A DNA stretch of 64,000 bases from Tsuneonella flava (GCF_002870965.1 NZ_PHSO01000007.1:124001-188000); one strand, 5' to 3'; positions 48,500 through 58,183 are shown, numbered from the stretch's first letter. Notes: generated by a model from the letters alone, not told the origin. Made by a program: numbers and translations.

Positions 48500-50182
48500 T
48501 CAGCTCCGGCTCGACTTGCGGCTCAGCCGCTCGATTTCCCGATCCAGCGAACGCAGCACTTCTTTGCGGACGCTATCGGACATCGAGGAATCGCGAGCGA
48601 TTTCCTCGCGCGCAGAGCGAATGCCGTCCACTGCCGAGGCCATGATCTGGTTCGTGCAGACTTGCACCACACGGCGGCCATTCTTGCTGGTTGCAGTCTG
48701 CCCGCTGGTTACGCAGTTGGTGTCGATCTCCGGCATACGATCGATTTCGGCCATCGCTTCGGCGTGTGCCCTCGCCGCTTCACTGCGCGCCTTCGCCGCA
48801 TCGGCCTGGGCGGCGCGGACTTCGCGTTCGATCTGTTTGCGAAGCGCCTTTTCATCGATGGCGGAGCTGCTTGTCGTCCACGCCCATTCGCGCGCTTCGT
48901 GGCGCGTTGTGCCTCCCGTTCTGTCGCTCGCGGTGTCGTGAACCCGCACGGTATAGCCTGTGCGCGGCGCAGCGGGCACTGCCGGGGGGGCGGGCACCGC
49001 AGGTGTAACCGCGACAGCGGGCGTAGCTGGGGTAGGCGGCGTTGGCGGTACATCGCCAACTTCCGATACAGCAGATACACCGGGCGCGGAGAATGCATCA
49101 TCCACGGTATAGGTCGCGGGCGCATTCGGGGCCAGCGGCGCAGGCGGCACAGCGGAAACGTCCGAAACGTCGGAAACATGGGGCACCGCGGGTACTTCGG
49201 GTACATCAGGCAATTCGGCCTGCGCGTAAGATATCGATGCCGTAAGCGGCAGAGCCAGTGCGGCGGCGCCGATCAGGGCACGGCCAGCAATGCGCTGGCG
49301 ACGCGAAATCTCTGTCATGGTCAGGTTCCTCAGCCGATGGACAATAGAGGCGTCCCCCAACACCGGGCAGGCCATCGGAGCTGCCAGTGCGATTCTCGGT
49401 CCCGCTGCCTGTGCAGCGATCAATCGGGCATATACCGCCCGCTCTGCCCGGCCCCGCGCCGCCATCACGCGGGCATCGCAGGCGGCCTCCTGATCGCGCC
49501 GCATGGCGCGCCAGCCGTAATAGCCGAGCGGATTGAACCAGTGCAGCGCGAACAGCGGCTGCACCAGCATATTGGCCAGCAGATCGTTGGCCCGGTGGTG
49601 TGCGAATTCATGCTCCAGCGCGAGATCGCGCGAGCGGCGATCGTGCATCGCCATGAAATGCGGCGGCAGCACGATCAGTTTATCGATCACGCCCAGCGCC
49701 AGCGGGGAATCGACCTGCGGGCTTTCCAGCAGGCGGATACGCCCCGCTTCGCCCACTGGCCGCGCATTGTGCAACAGTTCGCCCCGCATCCGGAAATAAG
49801 CGGAAAAGCGCCATGCCAGCAGCACTGCGGCACCCGTGAGCCACAGCCCGGCGATCAGCGGCAACCAGTCGGCATAAGTAACAGCCATCGCGCCAGCCGA
49901 GGCAGAAGCGGGGGCCGAAACGGAAACGGCACTGGCATCCAGGGGGACTCTGGTCGTTGTCAGCACCGTTTCCGTAGTCGTAATCGTATGCTGCATCGTC
50001 TGCTGAGCCGGGGCCAGCCATGCGGGCAGGACAATCGGCGGCAGCAACAGGCGCAGAAACGGCAGCAGCCACAGCGTATAGGCGGCGTGCGGCCCGAAAT
50101 GGCGCGCCACGGGGCGGCGCAGCAGCAGAACGGCGGCCAGCAGCACACCGGTCCATACCAGCGTCGATGCAAGCCAGCTCAT
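48500..50182 (-). CDS. M56 family (BlaR1-type) membrane metallopeptidase with proline-rich linker
   Basis: A 560-residue membrane protein. N-terminal helices precede the cytosolic zinc motif HEFAHH at 191-196 with a following RRDQEAACDARVM segment (M56 fold). After a transmembrane stretch near 310-325, a Pro/Val/Ala-rich linker of about 90 residues (repeating PxVP and PAVP units) leads to a helical charged C-terminal region with two Cys. The penicillin-binding sensor domain of BlaR1/MecR1 is absent, so its stimulus is unknown. It is co-transcribed with blaI (4-bp overlap) and likely releases BlaI repression by proteolysis. Confidence 0.9.
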   Translation of the reverse strand: MSWLASTLVWTGVLLAAVLLLRRPVARHFGPHAAYTLWLLPFLRLLLPPIVLPAWLAPAQQTMQHTITTTETVLTTTRVPLDASAVSVSAPASASAGAMAVTYADWLPLIAGLWLTGAAVLLAWRFSAYFRMRGELLHNARPVGEAGRIRLLESPQVDSPLALGVIDKLIVLPPHFMAMHDRRSRDLALEHEFAHHRANDLLANMLVQPLFALHWFNPLGYYGWRAMRRDQEAACDARVMAARGRAERAVYARLIAAQAAGPRIALAAPMACPVLGDASIVHRLRNLTMTEISRRQRIAGRALIGAAALALPLTASISYAQAELPDVPEVPAVPHVSDVSDVSAVPPAPLAPNAPATYTVDDAFSAPGVSAVSEVGDVPPTPPTPATPAVAVTPAVPAPPAVPAAPRTGYTVRVHDTASDRTGGTTRHEAREWAWTTSSSAIDEKALRKQIEREVRAAQADAAKARSEAARAHAEAMAEIDRMPEIDTNCVTSGQTATSKNGRRVVQVCTNQIMASAVDGIRSAREEIARDSSMSDSVRKEVLRSLDREIERLSRKSSRS

Positions 50183-50568
50183 TGCCGCAACTCCTTCAGC
50201 AATGCTTCGATTTCAGTCAGATCGTCGTCGGTCAGCGCTTCGGCTTCGGCAAGCTGCGCCAGCAACGGCGCAGCGCGACCGCCGAACAGCCGCTCGACCA
50301 GACGTTTCGATTCGGTGCCGGCATAATCGGCCCGTTCCAGCAGCGGGGTGTAAAGGAAGCGGCGCCCGTCGGGCTGTGTCGCCACGGCTTTCTTCGTTAC
50401 CAGGCGGCTGAGCAAAGTCTTGACCGTCGGCATCGACCAGTCACGTTCTGCACACACGGCATCGCATACGTCGGATGCACTCGCCGGGCTGTTGGCCCAC
50501 AATGCCTCCATCACGGCAAGCTCGGCCTCGCTGATCCTGTCGGATTTTGTGTCGTCGCTCTTGCTCAT
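50179..50568 (-). CDS. BlaI/MecI/CopY family transcriptional repressor
   Basis: A 129-residue winged-helix repressor. The N-terminal domain SEAELAVMEALWANSPASASDV and DWSMPTVKTLLSRLVTKKAV form the DNA-recognition half, and a C-terminal helix pair gives dimerisation. The start ATG 50568 is followed by a Lys/Asp-rich leader. It overlaps the M56 gene by 4 bp; such pairs act as repressor plus antirepressor. A TTAC-N4-GTAA operator-like site lies 53 bp upstream. The divergent dehydrogenase gene shares the intergenic region. Confidence 0.93.
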   Translation of the reverse strand: MSKSDDTKSDRISEAELAVMEALWANSPASASDVCDAVCAERDWSMPTVKTLLSRLVTKKAVATQPDGRRFLYTPLLERADYAGTESKRLVERLFGGRAAPLLAQLAEAEALTDDDLTEIEALLKELRQ

Positions 50569-50620
50569 GCGCCGTGACCTCCCCGGTTTTGCGCTGTCGA
50601 ACTCTCTATGCGCCCATCGA

Positions 50621-50632
50621 TTACGAATGTAA
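50621..50632. promoter_or_regulatory. BlaI-type operator (TTACGAATGTAA)
   Basis: An inverted TTAC-N4-GTAA pair lies in the short region between the blaI start (50568) and the divergent dehydrogenase start (50690). It resembles BlaI/MecI operators (TACA/TGTA-type half-sites). It probably gives autoregulation of blaI-M56 and possibly control of the divergent gene. This is an inference from pattern and position. Confidence 0.6.
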
Positions 50633-50689
50633 ACATTGCCCGACGATGAACCGCTATTCAGGATCGACCAACGGCGATAAAGAGGGAGA

Positions 50690-51871
50690 ATGGCTCGCAC
50701 ATTTCCCGTTCCGCATTCGATCCGCCGGGTCGACGACTGCCACAATATCGAAGATTTCCGCACGCTGGCCCATCGCAAGCTGCCCTTCCCCGTGTTCCAT
50801 TATATCGACGGCGCGGGGGATGACGAGCTGACCAAAGCGCGCAATACCGCCGCCTATAACGATGTCGATCTGGTGCCCAATGTGCTGGCCGGGGTGGAAA
50901 CGATCGACACAAGCACCACGATCATGGGCCGCAAGACCGCTCTGCCGCTGGTGCTCAGCCCCACGGCGCTGCAGCGGCTGTTCCACTGGCAGGGCGAACG
51001 CGCGGTGGCGCGGGTGGCCGAACGGCACAACCTGTGGTTCGGCATCTCCAGCCTGTCGAGCGTCAGCATAGAAGAGGTCGGCGCGAATTACTCCGGGCCG
51101 AAGATGCTGCAATATTACTATCACCGCGATCGCGGGCTGAACGCCGCACTGGTCGAACGCGCGCGGGCAGCGAAGTTCGATGCCATCGCGCTGACGGTGG
51201 ACACCATCGTTTCCGGCAATCGCGAACGCTGCAAACGCACGAAGTTCAAAACGCCGCCCGAATTCACTCCCGCCAGTTTTCTGTCCTACGCCATGAAACC
51301 CGCGTGGGGCCTGAATTTCCTGCTTCGCGAAAAGTTCTCGCTCCCCAACCTCGAAACCCATGTAGCTGAAGGCAGCAGCGATGCGATTTCGATTCAGGAC
51401 TATTTCGACAAAATGCTCGATCCCAACATGGACTGGGCAGCGGTGGAGCAATTGCGGAACGACTGGGGCGGCAAGTTCTGCCTCAAAGGGATCATGTCGG
51501 TTGGCGATGCCCGCCGCGCGGCCGACATCGGCTGCGATGCGATCATGGTATCGAACCACGGCGGTCGCCAGCTCGACGGCAGCCGCGCCCCGTTCGACCA
51601 GCTGGAAGAAATCGTCGATGCCGTGGGCGACCGGATCGAAGTGATCTGCGATGGCGGCGTGCGGCGCGGCACGCATGTGCTGAAAGCGCTGGCCACCGGC
51701 GCCACCGCCGCATCGGGCGGCCGCCTCTATCTCTACGCATTGGCGGCGGCGGGCGAAGCCGGGGTCGAACGCGCGGTTTGCATCTTGCGGGACGAGGTCG
51801 CACGCGGAATGCGTTTGATGGGCGTGAAATCGGTCGCTGAGCTGAATCGCGCGATGTTGCGGCGGCGTTGA
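50690..51871 (+). CDS. FMN-dependent alpha-hydroxy-acid dehydrogenase (LldD-like)
   Basis: A 393-residue TIM-barrel flavoprotein of the lactate/glycolate oxidase family. The N-terminal FHYIDGAGDDELT matches the family, YYYHRDRGLN near 138 lies in the FMN region, and SNHGGRQLDG near 288 holds the catalytic His. DGGVRRGTHVLKALATGA near 322 binds the FMN phosphate. Whether the substrate is L-lactate or another 2-hydroxy acid is open; the length fits LldD. It is divergent from blaI, with the operator-like site between. Confidence 0.92.
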   Translation: MARTFPVPHSIRRVDDCHNIEDFRTLAHRKLPFPVFHYIDGAGDDELTKARNTAAYNDVDLVPNVLAGVETIDTSTTIMGRKTALPLVLSPTALQRLFHWQGERAVARVAERHNLWFGISSLSSVSIEEVGANYSGPKMLQYYYHRDRGLNAALVERARAAKFDAIALTVDTIVSGNRERCKRTKFKTPPEFTPASFLSYAMKPAWGLNFLLREKFSLPNLETHVAEGSSDAISIQDYFDKMLDPNMDWAAVEQLRNDWGGKFCLKGIMSVGDARRAADIGCDAIMVSNHGGRQLDGSRAPFDQLEEIVDAVGDRIEVICDGGVRRGTHVLKALATGATAASGGRLYLYALAAAGEAGVERAVCILRDEVARGMRLMGVKSVAELNRAMLRRR

Positions 51872-52002
51872 GCGGTTTTTGCGGATTTTTGGGGTGTTTC
51901 GCGGGTTTGGGCCTGTCTGTCGATACAATGGGCGGGTGTTTGCGGTGAGTTGACGCACCTGTTCGTCACTCTTGCGGGATTTTTGAAAAAAGGTGAGCGA
52001 TT

Positions 52003-52671
52003 ATGGTTGGTTACGGCGTCTATAAGCAGGTGATAATGGTGTTATCCCTGCTGGCTGCATCTGCCCTCGCCCCTGTGCTCACCCACGCTCAAGAGGTTGA
52101 TACAGAACCGAAAACCCAGCTTGTCGCGATTGAGACGACGATGGGCACGATCACCGCCGCGATAGAGACAGAGCGCGCGCCGATCACCGCCAAAAACTTC
52201 CTCCGCTATGTGGACGAGCGCCGTTTCGACAGCACGGTTTTCTATCGCGCGATGCGCCTCGATTGGGGCGATCAGCCCAACGGACTGGTGCAGGCGGGCA
52301 CGCAATACGACCCCAAACGGGTGCTAAAGCCGATCGCGCATGAGCCGACAAATGTTACAGGCGTCAAACACTTACGCGGCACTCTTTCGATGGCCCGCTT
52401 CGCACCGGGCAGCGCCACCGGCGATTTTTCGATCCTGCTGCAGGATCAGCCGAGCATGGACGCCGACCCAAATTCGGACGATCCCGAAACCCGCGCCGGC
52501 TTCGCTGCCTTCGGTCACGTGGTCGCCGGGATGGATGTCGTCGAATCCATCCACGCCGCCCCCACCGACCCGAACAAAGGCGAAGGCTGGATGAAAGGGC
52601 AAATGCTTGCAAAACCAGTGAAAATTATCCGCATGAAGCGAGTGGCGGCAGTGCCGGAGGCCGGGGAATAG
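52003..52671 (+). CDS. Periplasmic cyclophilin-type peptidyl-prolyl isomerase
   Basis: A 222-residue exported protein: signal peptide ending LAPVLTHAQ near residue 30, then the cyclophilin fold with KNFLRYVDERRFDSTVFYRAM and LRGTLSMARFAPGSATGDFSI, which holds the substrate-binding Gln/Phe region in altered form. It assists folding of periplasmic or outer-membrane proteins. An AAGGTGAG site precedes ATG 52003. It ends in a convergent junction containing repeat A7. Confidence 0.9.
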   Translation: MVGYGVYKQVIMVLSLLAASALAPVLTHAQEVDTEPKTQLVAIETTMGTITAAIETERAPITAKNFLRYVDERRFDSTVFYRAMRLDWGDQPNGLVQAGTQYDPKRVLKPIAHEPTNVTGVKHLRGTLSMARFAPGSATGDFSILLQDQPSMDADPNSDDPETRAGFAAFGHVVAGMDVVESIHAAPTDPNKGEGWMKGQMLAKPVKIIRMKRVAAVPEAGE

Positions 52672-52748
52672 CGGGCCTCACCGCACAATTCCCCACCCCC
52701 GAATTTCGCGGTATGCGGCCAAAAACCCGCCTCTATCCGCCCCCGCCC

Positions 52749-52871
52749 CTCGTCGTTGCGAGGAGCGCCAGCAACGCGGCAATCCAGGGACCAAACATCG
52801 CCCCCATCACAAGCGAAGCGAGAGCCAGCAACCTCTGGCCATGGATCGCTTCACGCCGTTCGCAATGACGA
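52749..52871 (+). repeat. Family A palindromic repeat, copy A7 (diverged)
   Basis: A 123-bp unit with CTCGTCGTTGCGAGGAGCGC at the left and CGTTCGCAATGACGA at the right. The middle arms GGCAATCCAGGG and CCATGGATCGC are degraded. It is the most divergent copy and lies in a 261-bp gap (52672-52932) otherwise without features. Confidence 0.82.
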
Positions 52872-52932
52872 AGGACTAAACAATAGACTGAATAATATAA
52901 GAAAAAGCGCTCCGCTACCTCTCACAGGGCCG

Positions 52933-53880
52933 CTAACACACCTCCGCGGTATTATCAGGAATAGGCCCCGGCGGCACCCGCGCCGCGCTCATCCAGAACG
53001 GATCGCCGCGCAATTGGTGATTGTTTCCATAGGCTTGACCCAAAACCGCATAGAGTTGCGGGTCATAAGCCGCCAGATCGGCGTGATTGAGTATTCGGCG
53101 CCCATCGAACACGGCCAGGCGGTTGGAATCAAACCAGAACTGGCTCCCTTCCGCCCAATATTCATCAACCGTGGTGGAGGCGTATTCGTCTTTCCACAGA
53201 CCCGCGGCGAGCGCATGAGCGTAAGCCGCATCGACCTGACGGGCCAGTTTCGGATCGACTGCACGGATCGCAGAGAGAACGTTGTGACTGAATTCATGAA
53301 CGAAAATCGTCTCACCCCAGTATCGGCTGTTGCGTTTTCCCAGCAGATCCTCCTGCGCACCGCTGGTCAGCACCCCCGCCATCCCACGCGCGCGCTGATC
53401 CCAGTACTGGCGGTCGGTCAGCGCCCCGATCCGTTCGTCATAAAGCTTGCGTTCGCAACGGGTTAGGCGCGGATCATCACGCGATGGCTTCTTCCAGTGC
53501 GCCTGTTCGGGCAGATCGGTCGTCGTCTCGCTTTCCGCCATGATTGCAACACGATAGCGGTTAGCAACTAGCCACCGAGCCAGATCCGGTCGGTGCGAGA
53601 GCATCTGGTCGACGATCCGTTGCGCCACCGCCAGCGCCTCGTCCGAAACGCGTTCGCTACCGACAATCGGTATGCCATCTGCCTCTATCTGCTTGGAATA
53701 AAACGGATCGAGCGTTTCTACGGTTGCAGACGCGGCGGGAGCGCCAGGTACGGCAGGCGCGACACTCTCACACCCCGCCAGCGCCAGCAGGCAAGCACTC
53801 CCGGCGAATGCGGCAATCCGCACTCGCCGGGTAAAGCCCTTAATATACGCGCTTTTTCGGTTTGATGTACTCGGCATCAT
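52933..53880 (-). CDS. Putative zinc metallopeptidase-like lipoprotein (HExxH)
   Basis: A 315-residue lipoprotein with signal [17 protein letters not shown] (Cys37). HEFSH at 195-199 and EYWAEG at 240-245 look like a gluzincin-type zinc site (His-His plus a downstream Glu). I do not recognise a named family; the pattern suggests a peptidase or a metal-binding structural protein. The ATG at 53880 overlaps the sdhA 3' end by 41 bp; GTG 53823 would avoid the overlap but leave a shorter signal. It occupies the place where sdhB would usually follow sdhA. Confidence 0.75.
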   Translation of the reverse strand: MMPSTSNRKSAYIKGFTRRVRIAAFAGSACLLALAGCESVAPAVPGAPAASATVETLDPFYSKQIEADGIPIVGSERVSDEALAVAQRIVDQMLSHRPDLARWLVANRYRVAIMAESETTTDLPEQAHWKKPSRDDPRLTRCERKLYDERIGALTDRQYWDQRARGMAGVLTSGAQEDLLGKRNSRYWGETIFVHEFSHNVLSAIRAVDPKLARQVDAAYAHALAAGLWKDEYASTTVDEYWAEGSQFWFDSNRLAVFDGRRILNHADLAAYDPQLYAVLGQAYGNNHQLRGDPFWMSAARVPPGPIPDNTAEVC

Positions 53881-55660
53881 CGGTCAGTGTGAAGTCGTGG
53901 ACCGGGCGATAATCGATCTTGATATCGCCGCCGTTGCCGCCCCAGCCTTCGAACCACACGGCGGTGTGCTTCATCCAGTTGGCATCGTCACGATCGGGAT
54001 AATCCTCGTGCGCGTGAGCGCCGCGGCTTTCCTTGCGGTTATGCGCCGAAGTCATGGTGACACTGGCCTGCGCGATCAGGTTGTCCAGTTCCATCGTTTC
54101 GATCAGATCGCTGTTCCAGATCAGCGAGCGATCCGACACACCGATGTCTTCCATCTGTTTGTACGTATCGGCAAGCACTTGCACGCCTTCCGCCATCATT
54201 TCATCGGTACGGAAAACCGCAGCGTGCTTGCTCATCGCGCGCTGCATCCGGTCGCGGATCGCAGCGGTCGGGCTGCCGCCCTTGGCATTGCGGAAGTGAT
54301 CGAGGCGACCGAGCGCGAAGTCGGCACTGTCCTTAGGCAGTTCTTCATGCGCCGTGCCGGGCTTGATCAGTTCTTTCAGGCGGTGGCCTGTCGCACGACC
54401 GAACACCACAAGGTCGGTCAGCGAGTTCGAACCGAGACGGTTGGCCCCGTGAACCGATACGCAGGCCGCTTCACCCACGGCAAACAGGCCAGGCACCACG
54501 GTTTCCGGGTTTCCGTCAGCGCCAATGGTCACGACTTCACCGTGGAAATTCGTGGGGATACCGCCCATGTTGTAGTGCACAGTCGGCACCACCGGCAGCG
54601 GCTGCCGCGTCAGATCGACACCGGCAAAAATCTTCCCGCTTTCGGTAATCCCAGGCAGGCGTTCGGCCAGAATCGCCGGATCGATGTGATCGAGGTGGAG
54701 GAAGATATGATCCTTCTCCGGCCCCACGCCGCGCCCTTCGCGGATTTCCAGCGCCATAGAGCGCGAAACCACGTCGCGGCTGGCCAGATCCTTCGCGCTG
54801 GGGGCATAGCGTTCCATGAACCGCTCACCCTCGGAATTGGTGAGGTATCCGCCCTCTCCGCGCGCACCTTCGGTAATCAGCACGCCCGCGCCGTAGATGC
54901 CGGTCGGGTGGAACTGCACGAATTCCATGTCCTGCAATGGCAATCCGGCGCGCAGCACCATCCCGCCGCCGTCGCCGGTGCAGGTATGTGCGCTGGTGCA
55001 GGTGAAGTAAGTGCGGCCATAGCCACCCGTCGCCAGAACGACCGATTTCGAACGGAACCGATGGATCGAACCATCGTCGAGGCAAATCGCGATCACGCCG
55101 CGACACTCGCCGTTCACCATGATCAGATCGATGGCGAAATATTCGATAAAGAAATCAGCGTCGTACTTCAGGCTCTGCTGATACAGCGTGTGGAGCAACG
55201 CGTGGCCGGTGCGGTCGGCCGCAGCACAGGTGCGCTGCACCGGCGGACCATCGCCCATGTTCTGCATGTGCCCACCGAACGGGCGCTGATAGATCGTGCC
55301 GTTATCGTTACGGCTGAACGGCATACCGGCATGTTCCAGCTCCAGAATGGCATCCGGCGCTTCGCGGACGAGATACTCGATCGCGTCCTGATCGCCGAGC
55401 CAGTCCGAACCCTTCACGGTATCGTACATGTGCCACTGCCAGTGATCGGGCGTATTGTTACCCAGGCTGGCGGCAATCCCGCCCTGCGCGGCCACCGTGT
55501 GGCTACGGGTCGGGAAAACTTTGGAAATATTGGCAGTTCGCAGGCCAGCTTCCGCGGCCCCCATCGTTGCGCGCAGGCCGGAACCACCGGCACCCACAAC
55601 CACCACGTCATAAGTGTGGTCGACGATTTTGTAGGCCGGCTGGGTCGATTCGGTAGCCAT
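53840..55660 (-). CDS. sdhA: Succinate dehydrogenase flavoprotein subunit
   Basis: The 606-residue catalytic subunit of respiratory complex II, oxidising succinate to fumarate with covalent FAD. The FAD-binding loop is [20 protein letters not shown] near residue 21, His54 ([11 protein letters not shown]) is the covalent FAD site, and the substrate-loop [21 protein letters not shown] lies near 240. The C-terminus ends [10 protein letters not shown], normal for SdhA. Its ATG shares one base with the sdhD stop. Confidence 0.97.
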   Translation of the reverse strand: MATESTQPAYKIVDHTYDVVVVGAGGSGLRATMGAAEAGLRTANISKVFPTRSHTVAAQGGIAASLGNNTPDHWQWHMYDTVKGSDWLGDQDAIEYLVREAPDAILELEHAGMPFSRNDNGTIYQRPFGGHMQNMGDGPPVQRTCAAADRTGHALLHTLYQQSLKYDADFFIEYFAIDLIMVNGECRGVIAICLDDGSIHRFRSKSVVLATGGYGRTYFTCTSAHTCTGDGGGMVLRAGLPLQDMEFVQFHPTGIYGAGVLITEGARGEGGYLTNSEGERFMERYAPSAKDLASRDVVSRSMALEIREGRGVGPEKDHIFLHLDHIDPAILAERLPGITESGKIFAGVDLTRQPLPVVPTVHYNMGGIPTNFHGEVVTIGADGNPETVVPGLFAVGEAACVSVHGANRLGSNSLTDLVVFGRATGHRLKELIKPGTAHEELPKDSADFALGRLDHFRNAKGGSPTAAIRDRMQRAMSKHAAVFRTDEMMAEGVQVLADTYKQMEDIGVSDRSLIWNSDLIETMELDNLIAQASVTMTSAHNRKESRGAHAHEDYPDRDDANWMKHTAVWFEGWGGNGGDIKIDYRPVHDFTLTDDAEYIKPKKRVY

Positions 55661-56046
55661 CAGGCGGCTCCTCCAAGAGCAAGGCGAATAATGCTAAACA
55701 GGGCGAACGCCGCACCGCCGAAGGCCGCAAGATTGAGCGCAGCGATAGTGGCGAATTTGTTGCCCGGCGTGTGCACGTAATCTTCGATCAGCACCTGCAG
55801 GCCGAGGCGCGCGTGCCAGAACGAACTGATCACGAACAGTGCGGTTGCAGTGGCCGGAACGGGGCGTGCAATCCACTCTTTCATCGCGCCGTAATCGTGG
55901 CTGCTCATCAGCGCGAAGCTGACTGCCAGAAACAGTCCGAGCGCCAGATTACCAATCGCAGTAAAGCGTTGCAGCAGCCAGTGGTGTGTCCCGGCATGTG
56001 CCGAGCCGAGTCCGCGCACCCGGCCGAGTTCGGTTCCATTACCCAT
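55660..56046 (-). CDS. sdhD: Succinate dehydrogenase membrane anchor subunit
   Basis: A 128-residue three-helix membrane anchor. The heme/quinone-region [15 protein letters not shown] near residue 80 and [18 protein letters not shown] near the N-terminus identify SdhD. ATG 56046 has a GAGGGA site 6 bases upstream; TTG 56052 is also in frame. It is coupled to sdhA (one-base overlap) and lies 10 bp after sdhC. Confidence 0.94.
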   Translation of the reverse strand: MGNGTELGRVRGLGSAHAGTHHWLLQRFTAIGNLALGLFLAVSFALMSSHDYGAMKEWIARPVPATATALFVISSFWHARLGLQVLIEDYVHTPGNKFATIAALNLAAFGGAAFALFSIIRLALGGAA

Positions 56047-56056
56047 CTTCAATCCC

Positions 56057-56437
56057 TCAGCGAAGCAGCACGATGGCCCAGAACCCCACTGTCAGCGCAA
56101 TGCCGACAAGCGGGCTCACAATAGACCACGCATTATTGGTTTTGAGTTCGTAACCCGCCCCGATGTCGAGCACGAAGTGGCGCAGCCCCGAACACAAGTG
56201 CGAAAAAAACGCCCACGACAAGCCGACCATAAAGACCCATCCGACAGGCGAAGTCGCGATGGCGAGGAAAGTGGCGTAAGCTTCCGGCCCGCTGGCCAGT
56301 GCGCCCAGCCACCAGACCATCACGGCCAGACCGACCAGCGCCAGCCCATCGCCAGTGGCACGGTGCAGAATGGAAACCGCCATATTCGGCCCCCATTTCC
56401 AGATTTGCAGATGCGGTGATAGCGGACGGTTTGCCAT
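56057..56437 (-). CDS. sdhC: Succinate dehydrogenase cytochrome b556 subunit
   Basis: A 126-residue three-helix cytochrome b subunit. RPLSPHLQIWKWGPNMAVSI and the SILHRATG quinone-site motif near residue 24 are conserved, and the heme ligand lies in SHLCSGLRHFVLDIG near 80. The start MANRPLSPHLQ is at ATG 56437. It is the first gene of sdhC-sdhD-sdhA; the iron-sulfur subunit sdhB is not adjacent. Confidence 0.94.
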   Translation of the reverse strand: MANRPLSPHLQIWKWGPNMAVSILHRATGDGLALVGLAVMVWWLGALASGPEAYATFLAIATSPVGWVFMVGLSWAFFSHLCSGLRHFVLDIGAGYELKTNNAWSIVSPLVGIALTVGFWAIVLLR

Positions 56438-56547
56438 GTGCGGTCTTCCGATTGCGCGAGTGAATTCGGCCCTCCCCTTAGCGCAATGATCCGCCGAGGC
56501 AAGCGCAGCGGCTCGACAGCGCACCACCAATGCCCGATAGTTAGTGG

Positions 56548-57258
56548 ATGACAACGATACTTCTGACCGGTGCCAGTCGTGGAATCGGTGCTGCTGCACG
56601 CTCTGCACTGCACGCCCGCGGCGCATCGGTGATCGCGCAGGCCTCCCGCCCTGCCGCAGACGGCACGATAGGCGCCGATTTCACGGATCCGCTCGCCCCG
56701 GCAATGCTTTGGGAAGCGGCGCTGGATGCGGCCGGAGGCCAGATTGACGTTCTGATCAACAATGCCGGGCTGTTCGCCTCTAACCCGGTCGAGAGTTCTG
56801 ATATCGAATGGCTCGACAGATGGGAGGCGACCCTCCGCATAAACCTCACCGCTGCGGCACAACTTTCCCGCTTTGCAGTGCGGCATTGGCAGGAACGCGG
56901 CATCCCCGGACGAATAGTGCACGTTGCGAGTCGCGCAGGGCATCGCGGCGACTCGCCCGCGCACTGGCATTATGCGGCAGCGAAAGGCGGCATGCTGGCG
57001 ATGCACAAGACCATCGCCCGCCAATATGCCGCTGACAGCATTCTCTCTTTTGCCGTTGCACCGGGCTTTACCGACACTTCGATGGCAGACGACTACCTTG
57101 CCAGTCGCGGAGGGCCGGCATTGTTGGCGGACATACCTTTAGGCCGGGTCGCCACGCCCGGTGAAATCGCCGCCATCATTACTTTCTGCGCGCTTGATGC
57201 TCCGCCCAGCATGACCGGAGCGACTATCGATGCCAATGGAGCGAGCTATGTTCGCTAG
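56548..57258 (+). CDS. SDR family oxidoreductase
   Basis: A 236-residue classical SDR. TGASRGIGAAARSAL near residue 6, NNAGLFASNP near 70, the catalytic YAAAKGG near 145 and the PGFTDTSMADDYL segment fit the family. The 3' end overlaps the next gene's start by 11 bp, so it is translationally linked to the metallo-beta-lactamase gene. It is divergent from sdhC. The substrate is unknown. Confidence 0.9.
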   Translation: MTTILLTGASRGIGAAARSALHARGASVIAQASRPAADGTIGADFTDPLAPAMLWEAALDAAGGQIDVLINNAGLFASNPVESSDIEWLDRWEATLRINLTAAAQLSRFAVRHWQERGIPGRIVHVASRAGHRGDSPAHWHYAAAKGGMLAMHKTIARQYAADSILSFAVAPGFTDTSMADDYLASRGGPALLADIPLGRVATPGEIAAIITFCALDAPPSMTGATIDANGASYVR

Positions 57259-58183
57259 ATTCGCATCTCTTGCCCTTGCATCCCTTACTCTGGCTTCGGC
57301 AGTTTCCGTTGCACCGATCGCTGCCCGTGCAGAACCGTCGGGTAAAGGGACGCAAGCAGAAACGCTATGGGACGCAACCGGGCAGCGCGATTGGGCAGCA
57401 ACCTGCAAGGATTGGGATGATTGGGACAAACCCGGCCCGCCATTCCGAATCTACGGCAACACCTACTACGTCGGCACATGCGGAATCGCCGCGATCCTGA
57501 TCGCAGGCGACAAAGGCAATATTCTGATCGATAGTGGAACGCGTCCCGGCGCGGATGTTGTCGCGGCAAACATCGTAAAGCTCGGTTTTCGGCTGGAAGA
57601 TGTGAAATTGCTTCTGACCAGTCATGAACACTTCGATCATGTCGGTGGAATGGCCGAATTGCAGCGCCGCACCGGTGCGCGGCTGCTCACGTCGGTCGCA
57701 GCAAAGCCAGTGATGGAGAGCGGCGAAGCATCCCCCGACGATCCGCAAACCGGGATGCATGAACCATTCGAAGCGGCCAAAGTCGATGGCATTGTCGAAG
57801 ACGGCAAAGCGGTGCGACTCGGATCGCTCACGATCACTCCTCTTGCCACACCGGGCCACACGCCCGGCGCGCTGAGCTGGCAATGGCAATCGTGCGTTGG
57901 CGGAAAATGCACTACGCTCGTTTTTGCGGATAGTCTTTCGGCCATCAGCAGCGACGATTATCGCTTCAGCGACCATCCTGAGTATGTTCGGGCATTCCGT
58001 GATGGCCTGTCTCGCGTGGCCAGCATCGATTGCGGGATATTGCTTACCCCTCATCCATCCGCCAGCAAGATGCGTGAACGCTTTGCCAAAGGCACCCCGT
58101 TTGGGGCACCCTCTTGCGAAGCCTATGCAAAGAGCGCAGCCGAGCGACTGGATAAACGGCTGGCAAAGGAAGCGGCAAAATGA
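57248..58183 (+). CDS. Subclass B3 metallo-beta-lactamase-type hydrolase
   Basis: A 311-residue exported MBL-fold protein: signal peptide MFARFASLALASLTLASAVS...ARA. The zinc ligands are complete: HEHFDH at 126-131, TPGHTPG (His204) and LTPHP (His269). The spacing and the ADSLSAIS and LTPHPSASKMRERF regions match subclass B3 metallo-beta-lactamases, known from several sphingomonads and environmental bacteria. Carbapenem hydrolysis is a reasonable but untested prediction. ATG 57248 lies inside the SDR gene's end, and the 3' end overlaps prmA by 4 bp. Confidence 0.9.
   Translation: MFARFASLALASLTLASAVSVAPIAARAEPSGKGTQAETLWDATGQRDWAATCKDWDDWDKPGPPFRIYGNTYYVGTCGIAAILIAGDKGNILIDSGTRPGADVVAANIVKLGFRLEDVKLLLTSHEHFDHVGGMAELQRRTGARLLTSVAAKPVMESGEASPDDPQTGMHEPFEAAKVDGIVEDGKAVRLGSLTITPLATPGHTPGALSWQWQSCVGGKCTTLVFADSLSAISSDDYRFSDHPEYVRAFRDGLSRVASIDCGILLTPHPSASKMRERFAKGTPFGAPSCEAYAKSAAERLDKRLAKEAAK

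Noticed and set aside
48434-50326. A 630-residue open frame on the plus strand.
   Set aside because: It lies opposite the M56 and blaI genes, whose motifs are clear; its Arg/Gly/Cys-rich low-complexity content mirrors the Pro/Val linker on the other strand.
53897-55780. A 627-residue open frame on the plus strand.
   Set aside because: It is antisense to sdhA and sdhD; no domain pattern, and the sense-strand genes are certain.
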